From positions 1-63,919 of the forward strand of contig NZ_WKKH01000029.1 in the NCBI RefSeq assembly GCF_009674725.1: 63,919 nt of DNA, in the 5' to 3' direction. Positions within the stretch are counted from its first letter, which is position 1. The number at the start of each line of letters is the position of its first letter. A program made the translations under genes and the position numbers. Under the pieces are notes generated by a model, which was not told where the DNA came from, searched no databases, and saw only the letters and a list, made by a program, of their open reading frames with translations. Origin of the DNA: Pedobacter petrophilus. GTDB lineage: Bacteria; Bacteroidota; Bacteroidia; Sphingobacteriales; Sphingobacteriaceae. Below are positions 8,191-15,138 of this stretch, piece by piece.

Positions 8191-9840
8191 TTAGTATTCC
8201 TCATCATTCCCTGCATAATCCAACCACTTAAACTTTGCGGTCTGATCTGATTTTTCGCCCGAAGAAGTGGCATATAGTGCGAATAATGAACCTACAAAGC
8301 CTCCCGCCTCTTTTGTGCTCAGGTATTTTCCATCCAGGTTTCCTAATAACAGCTTCCATTGATTTGGCGCTGTTGCATAATGGAAATTATACTTATCGCG
8401 ATCGGCTTCAATTTGCAGGTAAATCAAATCATTGGAAAGTTCAATTTGCTTCAGCAATTCCATTGCTTTTTTATCCTGTGTTCCTTTAAAAACCTGCAGA
8501 ACCGACTTTCCGTTAGCTACCGATTTACATAAATAATAGAAATGCGACTCATTTTGAAAAATTGTAATTCCTGCTTTTTCGTTTTCAGTTTTAGCATCAA
8601 AAACTAGCGCCGTACTTGCTTTAGCTTTCAGATGCTGCTGCCTTTTGCCAATAAATGCCGGATGACCAGTACCCATTATCATTTCTGGCAAAAGTTTCAT
8701 TGTTAACCCGGTTGTTTTATCTAACTGAAACCAGCTGGAATCTCTCGTCCTTAAAAACAACAAAGCCGGGTCCAGCTGATCTTCAAATTTAATGCGGTAA
8801 GAAAAATTTCCGCTCTGTGGCGTTGCACCGGTTTGTTTAACTTCTTTAAAATTTGCCGAATAACTAAACTTCAAGGCTTTACTATCAGGATTAATGATCG
8901 GCCAGTCATTTTCCCATTTAACGGGCGCAATAAAAGTTTCTCTTCCGGTATTATAATAATCCCCTTCATACGGCCGAACGGCTAAAAACACGGCATAAGT
9001 TTTTCCGTCTGGTCCTTCTATCAGTTCGGCATGGCCGGCCGAAGTAATCGGATTTTTTCTGTTCGGATCGAGATCTCTTTGTGTCAAAATCGGATTCTTT
9101 TCAAAAGGTACATAAGGCCCGGTAGCATTTTTACTCCGTAGGATAACCTGCGAATGATTAACCGATGTACCGCCTTCCGCAGCACATAAGTAATACCAGC
9201 TGCCCCGTTTAAAAATATGCGGCCCCTCTATCCAAACCGGTTTTTTACTGATGTCTACCCCGCCATTAACCAATTGCTGCTCTTCGCCCAGCACCTTCAG
9301 GTTTACCGGATCAAATTCGTATACCCTAATGGTGCGATGACCACTGTAAAGCGGCCGGTTATCTGGCGCATCGCTATTGTAAACGATGTAAGCCTTGCCC
9401 TGATCGAAAAACAACGAAGGATCTATCCCCTTCACTTCCGGCAACCAAACCGGATCGCTCCATGGCCCTGCCGGATTTTTTGCCGTTACCACAAAATTGC
9501 CTTTATGATCAATCAACGTACAGGTAACATAATACAATCCATTATGGAAATTAATCGACGGCGCAAACAACCCCCTTGTTACCCGATCGCCCATAAAATT
9601 CATCTGACCTGGCCGATCGATAACATTCCCAATCTGCTTCCAGTTCTTTAAATCCTTACTCTGAAAAACAGGAATGCCGGGAAAATAAGCAAACGTGGAA
9701 TTAACCAGGTAATAGTCTGATCCCACTTTAGTTACGCTTGGATCCGGATAAAAGCCCGAGAGGATTGGATTGGTAAATTTTATCTGTGCTGCACCATGAA
9801 GTGCCACGCCCATCAGCAAAAAGGAAAATAGCTTTCTCAT
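8191..9840 (-). CDS. glycoside hydrolase family 43, probable beta-xylosidase/alpha-L-arabinofuranosidase
   Basis: This is an exported five-bladed-propeller hydrolase acting on xylo-oligosaccharide or arabinoxylan ends. A signal peptide (about 1-19) precedes the GH43 domain. The catalytic residues are visible: base Asp33 (FYPDPS), pKa modulator Asp140 (KGIDPS) and acid Glu205 (WIEGPH). The C-terminal part (about 330-540) looks like the beta-sandwich found in GH43 beta-xylosidases. Its promoter region, shared with divergent uxuA, contains a LacI-type operator at 9894-9907, and the leader carries TAACCAAAT. The family mixes xylosidases and arabinofuranosidases, so exact specificity is open. Confidence 0.92.
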   Translation of the reverse strand: MRKLFSFLLMGVALHGAAQIKFTNPILSGFYPDPSVTKVGSDYYLVNSTFAYFPGIPVFQSKDLKNWKQIGNVIDRPGQMNFMGDRVTRGLFAPSINFHNGLYYVTCTLIDHKGNFVVTAKNPAGPWSDPVWLPEVKGIDPSLFFDQGKAYIVYNSDAPDNRPLYSGHRTIRVYEFDPVNLKVLGEEQQLVNGGVDISKKPVWIEGPHIFKRGSWYYLCAAEGGTSVNHSQVILRSKNATGPYVPFEKNPILTQRDLDPNRKNPITSAGHAELIEGPDGKTYAVFLAVRPYEGDYYNTGRETFIAPVKWENDWPIINPDSKALKFSYSANFKEVKQTGATPQSGNFSYRIKFEDQLDPALLFLRTRDSSWFQLDKTTGLTMKLLPEMIMGTGHPAFIGKRQQHLKAKASTALVFDAKTENEKAGITIFQNESHFYYLCKSVANGKSVLQVFKGTQDKKAMELLKQIELSNDLIYLQIEADRDKYNFHYATAPNQWKLLLGNLDGKYLSTKEAGGFVGSLFALYATSSGEKSDQTAKFKWLDYAGNDEEY

Positions 9841-9893
9841 TTCAAGAATTATATTTGGTTAAACAGTTGAAGATAGAAATATTGAAATAAAAT

Positions 9894-9907
9894 TGCAACC
9901 GATTGCA
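9894..9907. promoter_or_regulatory. LacI-family operator, GH43 side
   Basis: TGCAACCGATTGCA is an imperfect palindrome with a central CG, typical of LacI-family operators. It lies about 18 bases upstream of a TATCTTCA -7-like element (9868-9875, minus strand), so it would cover the -33 region of the GH43 promoter. One of four related copies. Confidence 0.7.
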
Positions 9908-9968
9908 TAGAATATTTTTTTAATTTATTTTAATTCTTCATTAATCGCTAAAATGGTGTATTTTTATT

Positions 9969-9982
9969 TTGAACCGATTGCA
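9969..9982. promoter_or_regulatory. LacI-family operator, uxuA side
   Basis: The sequence TTGAACCGATTGCA shares the 11-base core AACCGATTGCA with the copy at 9894-9907. It ends 16 bases before the uxuA ATG and directly abuts a TTATTTTG -7-like element (9964-9971), so a bound repressor would sit on the transcription start. Confidence 0.65.
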
Positions 9983-9998
9983 TAACCAAAGATATAAT

Positions 9999-11168
9999 AT
10001 GAAAATGATTGAGACCATGCGCTGGTACGGGCCAGATGACATTGTGACTTTACCAGACATTAAACAGGCTGGTTGTAGTGGCGTAGTTACTGCGCTTCAC
10101 CATATCCCTGTTGGCGAAATATGGACCGTTGAAGAGATTGAAAAAAGAAAAGCAGAAATTGAAATTACCGGAATGGTTTGGAGTGTTGTGGAAAGCTTAC
10201 CTGTACATGAAGACATTAAAAAACGGGCTGGTGAATACAAAACGTGGATCAAAAATTATAAAATAAGCCTCACCAACCTGGCTTTTTGCGGGTTAAAAGT
10301 GATTACCTATAACTTTATGCCTGTTTTAGATTGGATGCGCACCAACCTGAAGTATGAAACCGAAACTGGCGCATTGGCTTTGCGATTTGAAAAATCGGCT
10401 TTCATTGCCTTCGATTTATTTCTATTAGAAAGGCCAAATGCTGCTGCTGATTATACCGATATCGAAGTAGAAAAAGCGAAGCAATATTTCAAATTCTTAA
10501 CGGATGGGCAAAAAAGAGAACTGATGGGGAATTGCCTTCAGGGTTTGCCAGGGAGCAAAGACCCTTTTACACCAGTACAGGTTTTAGCTTTATTAGACGG
10601 CTTCAAAGGCATTACAGCTGATGTTTTGAAACAGAATCTGGTTCTTTTTCTCCAGGAAATTACGCCCGTTGCAGATGAGCATAGCATGCAGATGGCCATC
10701 CACCCGGACGATCCTCCATATGCTATTTTAGGCTTGCCAAGAATTATGAGCACTGAAGCAGATGCGCAATACATCATCAACCAGGTACCTGCAAAATCCA
10801 ACGGCCTCTGCTTTTGCAGTGGCTCGTTCGGCGCCAGACCAGATAACGATTTACCCGGCATGATTAAAAGACTTGGTTCAAGGATTCACTTTTTGCATTT
10901 AAGAAGTACCCAACGGGATGATGAAGGTAATTTTTATGAGGCCAATCACTTAGAGGGCAATGCCGATATGTTTAATGTGGTTAAAGAAGCCGTTAAATTA
11001 ATGCATGCTGAAAACCGAGCGATCCCAATGCGGCCAGACCATGGCCATCAGATGCTTGATGATTTAGCGAAGAATCCTTATCCCGGATATTCTGCCATTG
11101 GAAGACTAAAGGGACTTGCAGAGATCAGAGGCTTAGAAATGGGCATTAGAAAAAGTCTGTTTGAATAA
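9999..11168 (+). CDS. uxuA: mannonate dehydratase
   Basis: UxuA dehydrates D-mannonate to 2-keto-3-deoxy-D-gluconate in the hexuronate pathway, in the cytosol. The protein follows E. coli UxuA from its start (MRWYGPDDIV, then GVVTALHHIPVGEIW), with FCSGSFGAR and RPDHGHQM metal-site motifs further on. I place the start at ATG 9999 (389 residues, close to the E. coli 394), because the open frame upstream reads through a likely operator. It is divergent from a GH43 gene and convergent with the lacI gene. It would consume mannonate from the glucuronate freed by the GH115 enzyme in the same locus; UxaC and UxuB are not in the window. Confidence 0.95.
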   Translation: MKMIETMRWYGPDDIVTLPDIKQAGCSGVVTALHHIPVGEIWTVEEIEKRKAEIEITGMVWSVVESLPVHEDIKKRAGEYKTWIKNYKISLTNLAFCGLKVITYNFMPVLDWMRTNLKYETETGALALRFEKSAFIAFDLFLLERPNAAADYTDIEVEKAKQYFKFLTDGQKRELMGNCLQGLPGSKDPFTPVQVLALLDGFKGITADVLKQNLVLFLQEITPVADEHSMQMAIHPDDPPYAILGLPRIMSTEADAQYIINQVPAKSNGLCFCSGSFGARPDNDLPGMIKRLGSRIHFLHLRSTQRDDEGNFYEANHLEGNADMFNVVKEAVKLMHAENRAIPMRPDHGHQMLDDLAKNPYPGYSAIGRLKGLAEIRGLEMGIRKSLFE

Positions 11169-11173
11169 AATAA

Positions 11174-12196
11174 TCAGGAAGGCAATTTAGTAGTGGATTG
11201 CCTTTCTATTACCGTTGGATCTAACACAATATGTTTCGTATCCTGATAAGGGTTTTGTTGATTGATCATTTTCAAAAACATTTTGGCACATTCCATACCC
11301 ATTTGCGAGGCATGCTGATCAATTGTAGATAGGTTCGGCGTGATATATGCAGAAAAAGCTTCGTTCGCGAACCCGATCACGCCAACTTCTGGAGGCGTTT
11401 GATTAATTTCTTTTAATTTTTTGATTACACCGAGTGCCGTAAAATCATCTCCGGCCACCACGGCATCAGGTTTGTTTTTGCTTCTCATCAACTTACCTGC
11501 ACCAAACCTTCCATCTTTAATCGAGAGGCCTCCAAAAATGATATGTTCGTCCAAAACAGGTAGATTATTATCCTTCAACGCCGTTTTGTACCCTTCAAGT
11601 CGATCATTAAAAATCTTAATTTGATGGATGGTTGTCATGAAAGCAATCTTGCGGTAACCCTGATCAATTAAATGTTGGGTAGCTACATAACCAGCCTTAA
11701 AATCATCTAAGGTAATGGTTGGAACCGCCAGGGTTTCATTTACACGATCGAAAAGAATCAATGGTTTATTTTGCTTCACAATTTCTTCGAAGTGAGAAAC
11801 GTCCTGTGTTTCTAAAGACATTGATGCCATAATTCCATCAACCTGCGCTTCTAAAAGGGTTTTAACGCCATTTATTTCGTTCTCAACAGACTCATTCGAT
11901 TGATAAATGATTACCCGATAACCACTATCCTTCAAACCCGATTCTATACAATGAATAATGGAGGCAAAGAAATGCGCCTGAACGCTTGGAACAATTACGC
12001 CGATAATATGCGTTTTGCCGGATTTTAAAGCAGAAGCTAATTTGTTCGGACTATAATTTAACTTTTCCGCAGTTTCGATAACGGCTTTACGGGTAGCTTC
12101 GCTTATTGCCGGAAATCCGCTTAAAGCCCTCGAAACAGTAGAAACTGTAATGTTTAGTGCCTTGGCAATATCGTATATGGTCGTTTTTTTACTCAA
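11174..12196 (-). CDS. LacI/GalR-family transcriptional regulator
   Basis: A sugar-responsive DNA-binding regulator of 340 residues. The N-terminal helix-turn-helix is complete (TIYDIAKALNITVSTVSRAL, about residues 6-25), followed by the hinge helix (NKLASALKSGKT) and a periplasmic-binding-protein-like effector domain (about 62-335). The start codon is TTG (12196-12194); no ATG lies nearby and the family start fits. An operator-like sequence at 12235-12248 suggests autoregulation. The same sequence occurs before uxuA, the GH43 gene and the GH10-GH115 operon, so this is the likely local regulator. Its inducer is probably a hexuronate or xylo-oligosaccharide product, which is inference. Confidence 0.95.
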   Translation of the reverse strand: MSKKTTIYDIAKALNITVSTVSRALSGFPAISEATRKAVIETAEKLNYSPNKLASALKSGKTHIIGVIVPSVQAHFFASIIHCIESGLKDSGYRVIIYQSNESVENEINGVKTLLEAQVDGIMASMSLETQDVSHFEEIVKQNKPLILFDRVNETLAVPTITLDDFKAGYVATQHLIDQGYRKIAFMTTIHQIKIFNDRLEGYKTALKDNNLPVLDEHIIFGGLSIKDGRFGAGKLMRSKNKPDAVVAGDDFTALGVIKKLKEINQTPPEVGVIGFANEAFSAYITPNLSTIDQHASQMGMECAKMFLKMINQQNPYQDTKHIVLDPTVIERQSTTKLPS

Positions 12197-12234
12197 TTTT
12201 TAATGGTGATGTGCCTAACTTGTTTTATTTACAA

Positions 12235-12248
12235 TTCAACCGATTGTT
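12235..12248. promoter_or_regulatory. LacI-family operator before lacI (diverged copy)
   Basis: TTCAACCGATTGTT keeps the core CAACCGATTG of the other three copies but differs at both ends. It is 39 bases upstream of the lacI TTG start, in a position suited to autoregulation. Confidence 0.5.
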
Positions 12249-12263
12249 CGGGCAATTTAAGCA

Positions 12264-13424
12264 TTAAACCTTAATGATGATATTCTTTTTATACATGAAA
12301 TACAAGAGTATGTAAAACCCAAGCACATAGGAAATGGCCCAGATTAGCGAAGCATTAATTGGTGAAAAGAAAGGTGTGTAACAGGTATGATAAAACTTCT
12401 CGAGCAGTGGCGATTTCGTTCCGTCTGCATTGGAGATCTTAATTAAATTTAAAACCCGGGGCATCAAGCCTGCGAGAAAGAAAACAGTAATGGCGTTTAC
12501 TCCATAAACCACAAATGGTGTAGTAAGTTTTTTGTATCCCTGAACATCAATTAACCAGTAGCAAATTGCCAGGCCAATGGAAGCTAATCCACCTGCATAC
12601 AAAACGTAAGAGCTGGTCCATAACGCTTTATTGATTGGAAACTGCAAATCCCAAAGCAAACCTAAAATGACAGCAGCTACTCCGGCTGTAAATAACCAGG
12701 CTACTTTAGCCGGCTGGTCTATGTCTTTTTTTCGCATCCAAACACCTACCAAAGCACCAAATAAACAAGTTCCAATGGCTGGCAAAGTACTTAAGATCCC
12801 TTCAGGATCCCAGGTTTTTACCGAAGCCCAGGTGTGTGATTCAGTTAAGATCAGCCGATCTATCCAGGCAGCTAAATTCGTTTCCTTTTCCAGGTTAGGA
12901 TAACCGGTGCCTGGCACCGGTACAAACGTCATCAATGCCCAATAAACAGCCAGAATAATAACCAGCGTTTTAAAGATGGTTTTGGTAGAGCACTTGAGGA
13001 ATATAATGCTACTCACGATAAAGACAATTCCGATTCTTTGCAGCACTCCGAGCAGTCGTACCGTTTGAAAGGCTTCTAACAAGCTTTTACCATCAATGAT
13101 AACGGCCATTAATTTTCCAAAAATGGCGAGAAAAAAACCAAGAAAATAAAGGATAACACCTCGCCTGATTGCTTTGCCAATTGTTTTCGAATGGGTGGAT
13201 GAGTCTGCTTTGCTGCTGCTCATGGCAAAAGCAATGGATACGCCTACAATCCAAAGGAAGAAAGGAAAGATCAGATCAGTTGGTGTACAGCCATGCCATT
13301 CGGCATGTTCTAACGGCGCGTAAATATGCCCCCAACTCCCCGGATTATTCACTAAAATCATTGCGGCCACGGTTAAGCCTCTAAAGAAATCGAGAGAAAG
13401 CAATCGTTGGTTGGGTGCTGTCAT
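12264..13424 (-). CDS. HGSNAT/DUF1624-like multipass membrane acyltransferase
   Basis: This 386-residue integral membrane protein has about ten hydrophobic segments. Its N-terminus carries the family signature LSLDFFRGLTVAAMILVNNPG, then HAEWHGCTPTDLIFPFFLWI, as in heparan-alpha-glucosaminide N-acetyltransferase and the bacterial NagX-like proteins. In the human enzyme a membrane histidine passes acetyl groups from cytosolic acetyl-CoA to a sugar on the other side; whether this protein does the same is unknown. It lies between the xylan operon and lacI on the same strand, so it may be co-expressed with lacI. A role in acetylating or transporting sugars is possible but unproven. Confidence 0.8.
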   Translation of the reverse strand: MTAPNQRLLSLDFFRGLTVAAMILVNNPGSWGHIYAPLEHAEWHGCTPTDLIFPFFLWIVGVSIAFAMSSSKADSSTHSKTIGKAIRRGVILYFLGFFLAIFGKLMAVIIDGKSLLEAFQTVRLLGVLQRIGIVFIVSSIIFLKCSTKTIFKTLVIILAVYWALMTFVPVPGTGYPNLEKETNLAAWIDRLILTESHTWASVKTWDPEGILSTLPAIGTCLFGALVGVWMRKKDIDQPAKVAWLFTAGVAAVILGLLWDLQFPINKALWTSSYVLYAGGLASIGLAICYWLIDVQGYKKLTTPFVVYGVNAITVFFLAGLMPRVLNLIKISNADGTKSPLLEKFYHTCYTPFFSPINASLIWAISYVLGFYILLYFMYKKNIIIKV

Positions 13425-14016
13425 GTTTTGCCTGGTTCAAGAAAACTAATTTAAAGCTTTGTTTCAATAATGAGAAATAAAAAGTTTTAAGCTTTGGTTA
13501 TGGAGGGTGCTTTGAAGGTTAACCGCAAAGAACGGAAAGAGAAGGCGCGAAGAACGCTAAGGATGGTTTGTCTTTTTAAAGTTTAAAAGTAAAGATAAGT
13601 TGCGAAGAAAAATCTCAATGCCCTCTGCGGTAAAATTTATTGCAGGAACGGGTTTAACCACAGAGATCGCGGAGAGAAGCACAGAGAATACTAAGCACAG
13701 GTTTGTAGGTTCAGCTCGGAAGCCTGTGATTTTTTCCTTGCTTCGAAGTTTACCGCAAAAAAAGCAAAGAGAAGGCGCAAAGAACGCTAAGTATGGGTCT
13801 GTCTTTTTAAAGTTTCCAAGTTAAAAGTAAAGATAAGTTGCAAAAAAAAAATCTCAAGTGCCCTCTGTGGTAAAACTTTATTATGGGTACAATATTAACC
13901 ACAGAGATCACAGAGAAAAGGCACAGAGAAAACAACAAGCATGTTTTGTCTCAGTGGGCACACAAACGATTGCTATCTCATGGCTCGTGTCACTACGAAC
14001 CATAGCGCATCAATAA
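13425..14016. repeat. gene-free stretch holding two tandem copies of a ~200-base repeat
   Basis: Two diverged copies (about 13517-13708 and 13748-13950) repeat with a period of about 231 bases. Each runs from an ACCGCAAAGA/AGAAGGCGC/AAGAACGCTAAG module through GTCTTTTTAAAGTTT, AAAAGTAAAGATAAGTTGC and CCTCTGYGGTAAAA to an AACCACAGAGATC/CACAGAGAA module. The GCGGTAAAA and TTAACCGC parts are complementary, so a unit can fold on itself. A short open frame crosses the first copy (13600-13824), but it is made of repeat and I do not call it a gene. Confidence 0.8.
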
Positions 14017-15114
14017 TTATTTCTTTATTGGGTCAATTAAAGCGATTGTTCCATCTGCTTTATGCGTAAGCCCGGTAACCTTCACATTTCTTAAGTGTGT
14101 TTTACCTGAAAGTTGTGTATCATGATAAAAAATATACCATTTCCCTTTCACTTCGATGATAGAATGATGCGTTGTCCAGCCTTCAACCGGATTCATAAAA
14201 GTACCCTGATATTTAAACGGACCATAAGGCGTATCACCAATTGCTGAAGCAAGGAAATGGGTATCGCCAGTTGAATAGGTGAAGTAATATTTCCCATTAA
14301 ATTTATGCATCCAGGCTCCTTCAAAAAAGCGCCTGTCGTGGTCTTTAGTAAGTAGCGGCTTGCCATTCTCATCCAAAATTACCACGTCTTTTACAGCGCC
14401 ATCAAAGGCTAGCATATTCTTACTCATTCTAGCTACCTTAGCCGTTAAAGCGGCTTCATTTTCTTTTTGGGAATCAGTTTTAGAGCCATTCGCCTCATAT
14501 TTCCCTTTGCTCCATCGCTGTAACTGGCCTCCCCAGATGCCGCCGTAATACATATAAGTGGAACCGTCTTCATCTGTAAAAACGGCCGGATCGATACTAA
14601 AGCTTCCTTCGATTGGTTTTGGCTCTGCCTTGAACGGACCGACAGGCATTTTAGCGGTCGCTACGCCAATACGGAACACATCCTGTTTATCCTTCACAGG
14701 GAAATACAAATAGTAAGTCCCATCTTTAAAAGCGGCATCGGGCGCCCAAAGTTGCCGACCGGCCCATGGAATGTCTTTAATGCTTAGCGCTACACCATTG
14801 TCGCTCACTTTCCCGTTAATACTGTCCATACTTAAAATATGGTAATCCCTCATATCGAAATGATCACCATTATCATTTTCAGGAGTTCCAGCTTCGATAT
14901 CATGTGATGGATAAATGTAAATCTTTCCGTTAAAAACATGAGCCGAAGGGTCAGCTGTATAAATCCCGCTAATCAGCGGCTGCGATAAATACTTTGATTT
15001 TTTACTGGTATCTGCCGTTTCAGCTTTGGTAGTCTGACTATTTTGCTGACAAGCGCTGGTAGCGGCAAAGGCCATAATCATTGCTAAACCAGTTAATTGT
15101 TTAAAGTTTCTCAT
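14017..15114 (-). CDS. GH43 xylosidase/arabinosidase lipoprotein (Xsa-like)
   Basis: A 365-residue glycoside hydrolase resembling Bacteroides ovatus Xsa, a bifunctional beta-xylosidase/alpha-L-arabinofuranosidase. A lipoprotein signal ends at lipobox TSAC (Cys22), so the enzyme is membrane-anchored. The GH43 catalytic residues are visible: Asp55 (YTADPS), Asp175 (SIDPAVF) and Glu265 (FFEGAW). The conserved stretches IYPSHDIEAGTPENDNGDHF and IWGGQLQRW support the Xsa-type assignment. It is the last gene of the GH10-GH115-GH43 operon, 24 bases after GH115, and its leader has TAACCAAAT six bases from the ATG. Downstream lies the repeat-filled gap. Confidence 0.92.
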   Translation of the reverse strand: MRNFKQLTGLAMIMAFAATSACQQNSQTTKAETADTSKKSKYLSQPLISGIYTADPSAHVFNGKIYIYPSHDIEAGTPENDNGDHFDMRDYHILSMDSINGKVSDNGVALSIKDIPWAGRQLWAPDAAFKDGTYYLYFPVKDKQDVFRIGVATAKMPVGPFKAEPKPIEGSFSIDPAVFTDEDGSTYMYYGGIWGGQLQRWSKGKYEANGSKTDSQKENEAALTAKVARMSKNMLAFDGAVKDVVILDENGKPLLTKDHDRRFFEGAWMHKFNGKYYFTYSTGDTHFLASAIGDTPYGPFKYQGTFMNPVEGWTTHHSIIEVKGKWYIFYHDTQLSGKTHLRNVKVTGLTHKADGTIALIDPIKK

Positions 15115-15138
15115 GCTATTTGGTTATAAATGTTTCAA

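Noticed and set aside
13600..13824. Open frame of 74 codons inside the repeat region
   Set aside because: It is composed entirely of the tandem repeat, has no family resemblance, no promoter and no ribosome-binding context.
13517..13950. Possible CRISPR array
   Set aside because: Only two long diverged copies with a ~231-base period; no short identical repeats with unique spacers and no cas genes.
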